From Drosophila miranda (Eukaryota > Arthropoda > Insecta > Diptera > Drosophilidae): 64,000 nt of DNA. The stretch is taken from assembly GCF_003369915.1 (NCBI RefSeq), contig NC_046673.1:15112001-15176000 (forward strand). Direction: 5' to 3'. Every line of letters begins with the position of its first letter. Positions within the stretch are counted from its first letter, which is position 1. Positions 44,001 to 55,400 of the stretch are shown here, one piece after another. The position numbers were made by a program, and so were the translations under genes. The notes beneath the pieces are model-generated. The model was given only the letters and a program-made list of their open reading frames with translations, ran no database searches and had not been told where the DNA came from.

Positions 44001-46447
44001 TTGCTTGGATCACAGAATTCGAGGGTGCCCGTCCAGCTGCGCAAAACGGAGAGCAATGCCAGCCGGCAGCTGGTGTAGCGAAGTTCACGTGCATCTCTGC
44101 AAGAAAAATGCCAGAATTTTAATGATGCGAAAACGCTGGAGAGACGCTTTCACTCACTTGTTCTTGTCCATGATGCCCAGTCTGTAGGTGAAGTCACAGT
44201 ACGGGGCCGCCAGGCAATCCAGACGCACTCCGCACATGTTTCGCGTTTGCGGCCACTCGAGCAGATAGAGCAAGACGCCGCAGAGGCTCTCCGCGATGCG
44301 GGGATTGTGGCACTCGAGTACATTGCGGGTGATGGAGGTGACGCCGCCGCAGACAATGAGCAGGGCGGGATTGAGGACAGCAATTTCGGCCAGCGTGGCC
44401 AGACAGGCACGCAGCAGGTTGTCATTCTCCTCGATGCCACTGTCCGCCAACGAGACGAGGCATCGCACCACCACCGGACTGATGTCCTCGGGGGCAATGG
44501 CCAGCATCTTTCGCACCAGCTTGAGGGCCTGCACCCGCTCATCGTCATTCTTCAGCATCAGGTCAATGGAGCGACACAACAGATGCTGCAGCTGGAGGGA
44601 ATTGAAGGCCTTAATGTCCTTAGGCGTGCTCAAAGCATAGCGGATGGTGCGCAGTGCCGCCGCCCTCACTTGGGTGAACGTGTGCACCAGCGATGCACTC
44701 AGGCTATGGGAGGAAAAGAGATCAGGATTATATTTCCTTGGGGAAAACCGACTGTATTACCAGAAGAGCAGCTCCTCTGTGCTGAAGCGCAGATTGCTGT
44801 GATGCGATCCCTTGCGGGCGGCCAGGCAGAGCGAGGCCAAAGCATTGAGCAGGAACAGGCGCTTGGTGTCACGGGTCTCCTCCCGACAGAGCATCGAGTA
44901 GATGTCAAAGGCATTCTCCGCCGCCGATCTTGTGGGATCCAGTCGATAGAAATCCTCCGGATCTTGGGAAACTGCAACAAGAAAAATGGTTAAAATTATT
45001 TGTAAGTTTAATTTGTTGTCCTCCCTCTCCCTCTTTTCCCTTACAGACACACACACACAAATAGCCGCCTCTCTTTGTTAGTGTGTGAAACGAGCACAGA
45101 TACACACACACACCAAATGCATTGGAAAGCGAAGAAGATCGACAAGTGAAATTGATCCACGAGCGAAACTAATCAGCTCTGCTTCGACGTCAACAGCGAC
45201 GCTGGCTGCGGCGCCGCTGTGCACGTGAAATGACAGCCGAGGCAGCGTCATAGCACAGTTTCGCTGCTGGTGCCTACCCTTTATTCAGAGAGTATGCAAG
45301 TCATACGTTCAGTATGCAGTAACCCCCAAGTATTTATTATCCCGATCAGCATTGGCATTCCCAGTATTAAATCCTGCTGTAAGGGAATTCTGTTAATCTT
45401 AGAGAATCATAGGAAAGCCGAACCAAAACAATTCTTTAACAAAATGCAGAAAAAGACTGCTTATCCATGCCAAAATGGGCGATCTGCTAGGGTATCAAAG
45501 CTTCGGCACTCCTGAAGTTCTAGTCTACGTTGTCGTTACAGCTAACTGTACTTGTATGATGGATCTGGTGAGAGAGAGAGAGAAAGAGAGACACGGGCAT
45601 ACAGAGGGTTGGGGGGGCGGGCAGGCATGGTGCTGATGAATGGAAGAAACCGAGCATTTAATGCGTTCCGCTGCTGCTGCTGCGTCATCGTTTGTATGGC
45701 TCTCTCTCTATGCTGCTGCTGGCGACTGTCTCTATTAATAGACGGCCAACATGTAGCAAAAGAATTTGGTCAAATGGCAGCAACAACAACATTAACAATA
45801 ACCAAAATAAAAATACATAAATATACTACTATGGATGTGTGCAAACATGTACATACATGTGCACTATACACAAATAAATGGCAGAAGGGTAACCATTTCT
45901 GGAAGAATGTGCAAGAAAGAGACTGCTGTGATGCGTCTGCTAATAAGAAGAATGCTGTTCTTTCGATTCAGTGCTCAGTTCTGTTGAAATATGGTTACCG
46001 TTATGCGCAATTGACTTAACATTAACATTGACTGGGGCAACGGGCTGTGTGCGGGGGCTAGGAGGTTGTATACAGACCACTGTCTCTGTTATTGACAAAA
46101 GGTTGCTGACTTAACATCAATGCAAACAAATGTTTGAGGGACTGGCTGCACTCGGGCGGGTTTGCACAATTTATTGAATAAGCACTGGCCGAACACCCAA
46201 CCAACAACAAATCACCAAGGGAACAACAATAGCAACAGCTGCTGCTGCTACCTGCCTGCCTGCTTGGTTTAGATTTAACGCACAGCAATCGCAATTGATA
46301 TCAAAATTCTATGGCATGTTATGTCCATTGGCCGTGCCTATGCTTGGGTTATGCTTAATGTTAATTAACATTAGTTACATTACCTTTAATGCGTAATTGT
46401 AATTTGCTTCTTTTGCCAAAACGCCAACTGGAATGTAGGGAGGCCAT
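38023..46447 (-). CDS. rictor: Rictor, TORC2 subunit
   Basis: The CDS is complement(join(38023..39123, 39193..40850, 40922..41046, 41275..42066, 42470..42678, 42760..42936, 43008..43874, 43943..44096, 44158..44703, 44761..44971, 46384..46447)), 1967 residues. Every junction is GT-AG (donors include GTAATG, GTAAAT) and phase-consistent. The first exon encodes only 21 residues (MASLHSSWRFGK...) and was placed by its splice phase. Blocks typical of Rictor appear in order: LVRKMLAIAP, APYCDFTYRLG, SLADSGIEENDNLLRACLA, ILDLLYELLSLP with DPSDFQDSWLLSNGFV, LVDFYKPSNNRF, FEVWGIPLI and ALGLIAGTQAG, and near the C-terminus NVQRLANPVSAKQSKMALLEL joined to DICLYSES. These form the helical-repeat scaffold that, with Sin1 and Lst8, makes TORC2, which phosphorylates Akt at the plasma membrane. 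The tail is low-complexity with acidic and TPP-rich stretches. Confidence 0.95.
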
Positions 46448-48316
46448 CGCAGGGCTCAGCGGATGGTGGGGCTGGAATGGCGGTTTCGCCCGCTCGCTGA
46501 ATAGCACAGGGCCGGTATAAATAAGAGGCACAAATTATATCTCTATATTGCTTTCTTAGTTTCACTTGCTTTGGCTTGTTTGGCTGCACAATTTACATTT
46601 TTTAATGGAGCCTGCGCGCTCGTTGCTGCTGTTCTCGGTTAATGTGCTGAGTCATTCGATTGCCAGTCAATATCTTCTAATTTTGGTTATTTTTACTATT
46701 TATTGGACTAATATATTGATAAACTTTAGATAAACGAGCTGCGTTTTGGCTTCATTTTCCAAAATTCTCGACAAGAACTACACGCTAACTACGCGGTAAC
46801 TACACATTTGCTACATAGTGGGAGGAAAAAGAGGGTATGGACAACAGCCAAAATGGTCCAGAAAATGCAAACGCATGCAAAGTAAAATCCACCCCTTTCG
46901 TCTTATATACCATGAAGACAATACCCCATTTTATAGCCCACTCAAAATTACAACTCTTTTCTTCGTTGCAGGAAAGAGCACAAGTGTGACCGTCTAACCC
47001 TCAGAAATATACCGTAAATATACCGATGAAAAAATTAACTTAGCCCACTTAAGCCCCCTTTATTTATAATACAGAACTAATAATAATAATTACTCTTGTA
47101 GTCCCATCCTTGCCATCGTCTTTACTTAAAAAAAAAAACCAGAGAGCGAATCCGAAGAAACGGCCATCGATGCTATCAACTGAATACGAGCCAAAGAGAT
47201 TTTGTTTGTAAATGAATTTGTGGCAAAGACATAAATGCCAACTTAATAGATTGCCGAAATTGATCAAATATACCATTATATACCGATATACCGTAAATAC
47301 ACCTTCAACTCTATTTCGACGTCAAAATATAACGAAATGTATATAATATAACGCAAATGGTTACCCTGCTGTACGATTTAAATTTTTTCGTGGAGCCGCA
47401 TGCACACAACTCATCGAACAAATATACCGTGTGATCTTCAGAAAAATACCGAAATAAGCCTTCTCATTTTAAAATATACCGTAAATACTAACTAATCCTG
47501 GCGAATATATAATATATATAGCAGAGTTATATGAGAGCGAAAGTTCAAAAACTCCGCGCAAGGATGTTTCTGTACCCCATGTTCCTTACAAATTAAATTA
47601 AGTTGATTAATGTAGTTGATGAAATATACCAATAGATACCCATATACCGTATTAGTATAAATATTCGATGTGGCCTGGGCCTGGGCCATGGCTCTAAGTG
47701 GCATTTCTGCATAGTAACAAGGTGTGTAACCTAGAGAGGGTATATATATATATTATTATATATACAGGGCTGCCAGATCAATCAACCGATGCGTCAACAG
47801 CACTATTTATGATTAACAGAGCCCCAAAAATGCGTTTAACAGCACCATGTTGATCGTACACAAACAAATTGGGCCCCCATTTCTTGCAACACCCCCCACA
47901 CTCCTCCGGGCGTTTTTTCAGCGACAGTCAAAAGAGAAACACACACAAAAAAATTAACGCCAGCGCTCGAAAGAAAAATGCAGTGAAGGAAAATCTGTGC
48001 CAGTCCATAGAGTACGCGTTTCGTTGTTATCTATCTATCTGTCCGTCTTGTGTTTTTAATGTAGTTTATGCAGCATCTCTGCTGCATCTGTGTAATCAGT
48101 AATCTGTCCAGGAAAAACGATGGCCCACGGATGAGCCCCAATTGGTTTTATTAACGCAACGAAATTTATGCGCGCGCCTGCCATTGCGACTCCCGCAGTC
48201 GAGGCCCCCCAGCAGCAGCATAAGCAGCACCCACACACACGCCCAAGTCCGAGGTCAACTCCCACCCAATCTCCGCGTGCCTCCGCCCACAAAATTGGTC
48301 GCCCTCAATATTGCAA
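46448..48316. promoter_or_regulatory. Divergent upstream region of rictor and Vav, with dispersed repeats
   Basis: Contains the rictor 5' end, the Vav 5' UTR (about 47860-48316) and a repeat-rich middle. A 'ctacacgctaactac...cacatttgctacat' block (46777-46816) and an 'atataccattatataccgatataccgtaaat' block (47267-47300) recur near 63137-63345. Several more 'atataccgtaaat' motifs and a 'tggttaccctgctg' motif (47356) resemble a core-promoter sequence. No gene was found here. Confidence 0.5.
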
Positions 48317-49352
48317 ATGGCATCAAACAACAATAACAGCAGCTTTGGCAGCTCTCTTGGCAGCGGTATCGCCGCTGTCAATGCAGATCTATGGCGCGAA
48401 TGCGTCGCCTGGCTAACAAGATGCAAAATCATACCGCCCGACCACAAGGCCGCCCTGCCCGACGCCGAGATCCGTATACTGGCCATGACGCTGCGGGATG
48501 GCGTCCTGTTGTGCAATTTGGTGATCCATCTGGATCCGAGCAGCATGGATCCGCGGGAATTCAATCGCAAGCCACAAATGGCCCAGGTGGGGCACCATGC
48601 AACCATTACGATCCTCCTACATCATCGTCATCATCATTGCGGTTTTCCTTTCTCCAGTTTCTGTGCAGCAAGAACATCAAGCTCTTCCTGGATGTCTGTC
48701 ACAATAATTTTGGTATACGCGATGCGGATCTGTTTGAGCCCACCATGCTCTACGATCTGACCAACTTCCATCGGGTGCTGATCACGCTCTCAAAGCTGTC
48801 GCAGTGTCGCAAGGTGCAGCAGCTCCATCCGGATCTAGTGTGAGTGTGTGAAGAGCACTACAGTTCACCAATACCACCAGAGATGGGATCAAACTGCTTG
48901 TTCTGCATAATGCTATTGGAAGCAGTTACCCCATCCCTGGTTATGCTTGCATCACACCACCTCCCCGCAATTGTGATTCTTACTGGATCTTCTTTTGCAG
49001 CGGTTTCAACCTTCTGCTATCGCCCAGCGAGCGTTCCCATTCGGATGAGGCCATCTACAAGGATCTGCACTCCACGTAAGTTTTGTTGTGTCTTTCATAA
49101 AAATGCACCTCCTGCGGTTCTCTGCAGCATAACGGATATGCAATGTATTTTGCATTTCCGCTCCCCCTTCCCCACACAATCTCTTTACCATTATGCGTCC
49201 ACGTACAGATCGCCTAAGCCCTTGCGTCCCTCTCTGGGTGCTTATCAAAAACAAAAACGAAAGAAAAACTTGAATAAATCCCATTGTCCCGTTGCTTTTA
49301 TCTAACACGCACTCTCTCGCTCTCTCTCACGCTCTATCTCTATCATTTCTGT

Positions 49353-49392
<40 letters not shown>

Positions 49393-49436
49393 ATCTCCTT
49401 CTAACACACAACCAATCATTGTGTGCGTGTTGTAAC

Positions 49437-49468
<32 letters not shown>

Positions 49469-52400
49469 TTATTGCTTTTACCCCCAAAAACAAAACTGCA
49501 TTCCCGACGGGCAGTGAAATGCGAAAAACAAACAGCATCGATGCCGCCGTCGTGCCTGCATCATCCGCCGCCACCATCGCCAGGGAAGGATTCTACGCAC
49601 GGACTTTGAAGAGCGGCTCTGGGTCCGTGTCGGTGGAGGATGAGAATAGCGATATAACCATTGAGAATGGCACCGAGGACAACGATATTGATGATATGGA
49701 CGACATCGGCGATGGGACCATGGATAATGACTCGGGCAGTGGCGGCAGCGGCAGTGGCGATGGCGGTGGCAATGGTTCCATGAAAACCCTCTCCTTTGAC
49801 CTCTCGCTGGACGACACTGCCTCGCTTGAGGGCGTGCCTCTGGCCACAGTCGCCTCACCGCCGGAAACCCTGGCGCCCACACGCACCACTGCTGCCCTCC
49901 TGCGGGAGGCACCGAAGCCAAGCACCTCGGAGGCTGCTGCCGAGGCATTTGCATCGAATGCATCGTTTTGTGCATCGACACTGTCGCTGTTGCATGCCTC
50001 CAACTCGTCGCTATTCATCAACGAGAGCCAGTGGCTGCAGAAGGCCGCTGCCGCTGTCTACAATTATCGGTCATGTCCGTCGACTAGCTCCTCGGAGCAT
50101 GAGTACTCGTACATCTACAGCGAGGACGACGAGAAGGTCTACGAGGATCTGTGCTATGTCACCTTCCAAACGAAGCCAAAACCAGAGGTGTGCCGTCTAT
50201 CCATTACTAACCTTACTCTCTCCCTGTAGTAGTCTCTGCGTAGTCCTCATCCTCATTCTTAACCCATTCCCCAGACCACCAGCTCTACCCCTCTCCTGCT
50301 TTACTCTACCTGTACTGAAATCTTCTGAATATCTGTTTAGTCTTAAGAAAACTACTACCGAACACATCACACCCACCAAATGCAATGCACCGCACCCAAA
50401 GGTTAGCCTTTTCTTTATTTTGCTTCTGTTTGTATATCTATACCGTTACCTTATTTATCATTTATAAGGCAAAATATCCCCAAAACGATACCCCCACCTA
50501 TATTTGACACCGTTTGAGGGCCCGTCCGTCCAGCATATTGCTAAAATTTGTGGGGCCCAGCCATCGTTCAAATGTGGATTATGGATTGTGTATCGATCCG
50601 AAATACACACTGGGTTATGGGGACACCTGCCTGTCATTCCCTTTGCCGATAAGGCTGTCGCCCTATCATTCATCTGTGTCCGCCGCCGCAGCCGTCTGAG
50701 CCGCCGCCGCCTGATTGTTATTGGATTTGCATTGGCTGCTGCTCCAGCTCCAAACAACAGATTATCGCACTACAATATGTATAATTGATTGGGTGGGTAA
50801 TTATTTACTCTTATTGAAACATTCCTATAAATAGAGGCTTCAAATGTTCCTGCCATATCGTTGCTAAAAATCGAAACCATTTTGGTTCGGCAATGATTAC
50901 CCTTTTCCGCAAGAATCCAGTATTGTTGCTCGGTATGCACGTGCCGTGAGCCCCATTGATGCCCCTGAACCATTGCTGATTTCAATGAAAATGCCATTTC
51001 ACGTTTTGTTCGGTTGCGTTCTCTTCTTCTTGATTTTGATTTGTTTAACAATTCGTTGTAATATCTATTGCTATTATGTTCGATGTTGTTGTTTATTCTG
51101 TCTTCAGCTTTCTGTATTCTTTTTCGTTTCCTTTCTTCTCCAACATTTGATGTGTAGCTTTTCTGTTTCTTTCCTTCTTTCTTGTAACATTAAATCTAGT
51201 CTTTGCTTAACGATTCAACAGCATCTATCTATCAGTGTGTATTTTTTTCTTTCTTAAATTACGATAACGTTTTTAGTTAATACAAGTAATAGTCTTTTCC
51301 TTTTCGTTTCTTATTTATAAGTCTTTTGCACGCACTCCTTTGCGGGGCAGCAGCTAGGAACTAATACAAAAAAAAAAACAAAAAAAAATTACAAATAATA
51401 CGAGGGGATAACAAAAACGTGGACCCTGTTTCAGTGGTAGCTTCCTTGGCTCTGCCTTGGGCTCCTCTTCTTCCTTACTTATAGACTACTCGCCCAGTAC
51501 TCTGTTTCGACCTTTGGTTTATTCCTGATTTTAACGCACTCCTTTGGGGGGCAGAAACTAGGAACTAACACAAAAAAAACGAGGGGGAACGTTGTGAGTT
51601 GCTGCGGACACCGCAACTCTACAGTTATACCCGATACTTAGTCAGTATGGCTCTCCTCCGGCAGACGCCGCTAATATTAAACGACACGACAAAGAGTGCG
51701 TGCGAGAGAGACAGAAAATCAGTCTGAGCGTGACGTCGGGCGCTGCGTAGCCACTGCAAATTGATTTGTTCCTATTGGCTATAAAAATGATCTGATCTGA
51801 TCCAGATTCAGCAATCTGATAGATATGGTCATTATCTATGATTCTGCGTTTTTAGTTTTCTCGAATGTGCAATATTGTGGATGCAACAGATTTTCGTCCT
51901 TTGTGGGGGCGCAAGAGGGTGGGGCGAAATTTTGAGATATACGTTTTATAGTGACATCTTAAAGGAGTGTGTGTACCAAATTTGGTTACTCTAGCCTTAA
52001 TAGTCTCTGAGATTTGTGGATGCCTCAGATTTTCGTCCTTTGCGGGGGCGGAAGGGGGTGTGGCGAAATTTTGACACAAAATGGTCAAGGTCCGATATCA
52101 CAGGAGTGTGGATACCAAATTTGGTTGCTCTGGCTCTTATAGGTTCTGAGATCTTTGAACTCATATTTTGCATTTGGCAAAACCGACCATGAAACCTGTG
52201 TGTTAGAGAGAGACAGAGCGAGAAAGAATGAAATTGTTTTCTTGATTCTGGCTATAATAATTATACGATCTGGTTGAGATTTTACACTCTAGAACATATA
52301 GTCATCCTCTACGATTCTGGGTTTTTAGTTTTCTCGTATCGTCAAAATTGTGGATGCCACAGATTTTCGCCCTTTGTGGGGGCGGAAGTGGGCGGGGCAA

Positions 52401-55400
52401 AGTTTTGAAATATTCTTGTAGCAGTGACATATCAAAGAAGTCTGGATCCAAAACATCGTTGCTCTCGCTCTTATAGTCTTTGAGCACTAGGCGCTGAAGG
52501 GGACGGACAGACAGACATGGCTCAATCGACTCGGCTATTGATGCTGATCAAGAATATATACACTTTATGGGGTCGGAAACGATTCCTTCTGGACGTTACA
52601 CACATCCACTTTACCACAAATCTAATATACCCCAATACTCATTTTGAGTATCGGGTATAATTACAAATAATACGAGGGGATAACAAAAACGTGGACCCTG
52701 TTTCAGTGGTAGCTTCCTTGGCTCTGCCTTGGGCTTCTCTTCTTCCTTACTTATAGACTACCCGCCCAGTACTCTGTTTCGACCCTTGGTTTATTCCTGT
52801 TTGGAGTCCTCATCAGTGCTACTGACACTGCCAACCGGCGATGGCTCCGAGTCGGCTGCAAATAACTTCTCTAGACCCGGCACCTCGATCTGAACATCTA
52901 GAAATGTGGCCAAAGGGATCAACATTTTACTCACAGCCCGGCCCAATACTTTGAGACGCTTCTCCATAAGCTGATAATAGCGACTGCGATGTCTGTGGAA
53001 TGGAATAGGAAGGCGGCGGTAAGGGGAAACATTATCATTAACCAGTTGATAGGCAGGCATACGATAGATAACTCACTTGTAGTACTCATCCTTCTCGCTG
53101 AGTTCCTCTTCAGCCGGACGCTTGCGAGACTTAAGAGCCATAGACTGAGCCGAGGTTTTGTTGTTTTCATTGTTCTCGGACGGTGTGGGGGGCAGAGATT
53201 GCGAGAGTGGCCCTCTCTCCCCTATTGGCCGAGTCAAAGAACGATTTGCCGTCTTATTCTTTGTTGGGGCTATGAAACCCTTCTCGCCCTCGTCTTCCTC
53301 GGCGTTGTCCTGCTGATTTGGTGGCACGTTTTTCGATGTCACAGGAATAAGAACAAATGGTTCAGGTGCGACGACGACCTCCACACCATTGTCGTTCGCC
53401 TCTTCACCTTTTTCCGTCTTAATCTCTGCTGCGTTTAGGGAACCCTTATCGATATCCTTCTTAGGATTAACATCAACTGGGTTGACTTCTACCACCTTTT
53501 TCGGAGTTTTAGGACTTGGGGGCACGATTTCCGGTGCCACTTCGATGGTTACGTTTTTGGTTACCTGTTTAGTCACTTTCGACTGCGCATTCAGATCATT
53601 CGTCGCATTCTGTGCATACGAATGATGGTCATTCTTCTTGATCATGAATTGATGGATTTCACCGAAAAACTCCCATTTCTTGTTGATTGCTGCGATGATC
53701 TGATTGGTGATTGGCGCACTGATGCCATTTCTCTTAATGCGATAGCCTTGCAACAGGGCTTGCCATTGATTTCGCAATTCTTTCCCATCAAAATCATCAA
53801 TCTTAGCCGTTTCCTTAAAAGCCCTGTAGAAGTGCAAATGCATCGTTAGTGTTCGATCTACATACATTTGATCCGAAAAAAGCTTATTTCGTACACCCCC
53901 CCATGCCTGTATACGTTTTACACAGCTTATTTCGTACACCGTTTAAAAGGCAAGCCTGTACCCTGGCAATACGCAATAAAATAAAAAACAAGAAACTTAC
54001 TTCCAATCCCGCTCGCTCCGCAGCGAGGGTTTCTTGAACATATGATCCGCATTTATGCGCTTTGTCACCAGGCGGCGCGTCTGCTCTACGGTCCCTACAA
54101 ATGCAGTAGGAACAAACAAAAAAAAAAGACAAAAAATGGCCTGCATCAGAATAGCGGGGGAAACACGTGTGCTCGTCGTCCAACTTACATGATTTCGCGT
54201 CACTTTTAGCGTATGTATGATGCTCCATTTCGTTTATTTGTTATTAAACAAAATCCGATGAGGTTCTACGATTTTTCTCAGCCGCGCACAATTCTCACAC
54301 ATACCAAAATAGAGGTGTCAAACCGTCGATGGCAGTCGTATCGATGGTTTTGCTACTATTAATGATACTATCGAGATCTTATCGGTCGAAATCAAAACTA
54401 TCGAGTGGCGCCACTACCGATGGTTTGACAGCTCTACACCACCAGCAAAAATTAAAAAAATGAAATTCTGCACACTGTTCTAGGTCTCAATAGTAAAATA
54501 TCGGATGTAGGATATCGATGCGATGCTTTGTGCTCGATGAACGCGGTCAAAACCAATCGAGCTCAAACATTTCAAGTATCGATTTTACTTTATGTTTTCG
54601 TTAAAAGTTTTGCCTATGTTTATGCTTTTGTTCGATTTCTATGATATTATAATTTAGTATTGTTTGATTTTGTCATTTTCGTTTAGTACCACCGACAATA
54701 TTGCATGCAATGGAACCGGTTACGATCACACCAACACAAAAGAAGAGGAGGTCTACCAAGACTTGTGCGCCCTGCACAGGACGAGTAGAAGCCAGGTAGA
54801 ACGCTGTTGCTGTTGTAGCAACTCCATGTGCATGAGACGCCGCTCTGTATCCATCCAGCTCCTTGCCGAACTAATTTATCTGCTTTTGTGCGCCCATTTA
54901 GACAGCCTCATCGACCAGCTTCGAGCAGCGCGACTACGTGATACGGGAGCTAATCGACACAGAGTCCAACTATCTGGATGTTCTCAATGCCCTTAAGTTG
55001 AAGTTTATGGGTCCGTTGGAACGGCATCTCAACCAGGACGAGCTGCGGCTAATATTTCCCCGAATTAGGGTGAGTATCCCCCAGAGATCGTTATCATTTT
55101 CGAACCCCTTTTAATTTGTGTTCATGTCCAGGAGCTGGCCGACATTCACACGAGATTCCTGGATAGACTGAGAGAAGCCCTATCGCCCAGCACCAAGCTG
55201 AGGATGGCCCAGGTATTCATGGATTTCCGTGAGCCATTCCTCATCTACGGCGAGTACTGCAGCTGCCTGTTGGGCGCCATCGACTATCTGGCGGATGTGT
55301 GCAAGAAGAATCAGATCATCGACCAGCTGGTGCAGAAATGCGAGCGCGAGTACAATGTGGGAAAGCTGCAGTTGCGCGACATACTGTCGGTGCCCATGCA

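Noticed and set aside
44757-45056. Rictor exon 2 extended upstream to a MCVSVREKRE start
   Set aside because: The extension crosses an acceptor at 44972; a short exon at 46384-46447 with the right phase gives a better N-terminus.
45552-46019. 155-codon open frame
   Set aside because: Lies in the first rictor intron on the opposite strand, low-complexity start, no domain.
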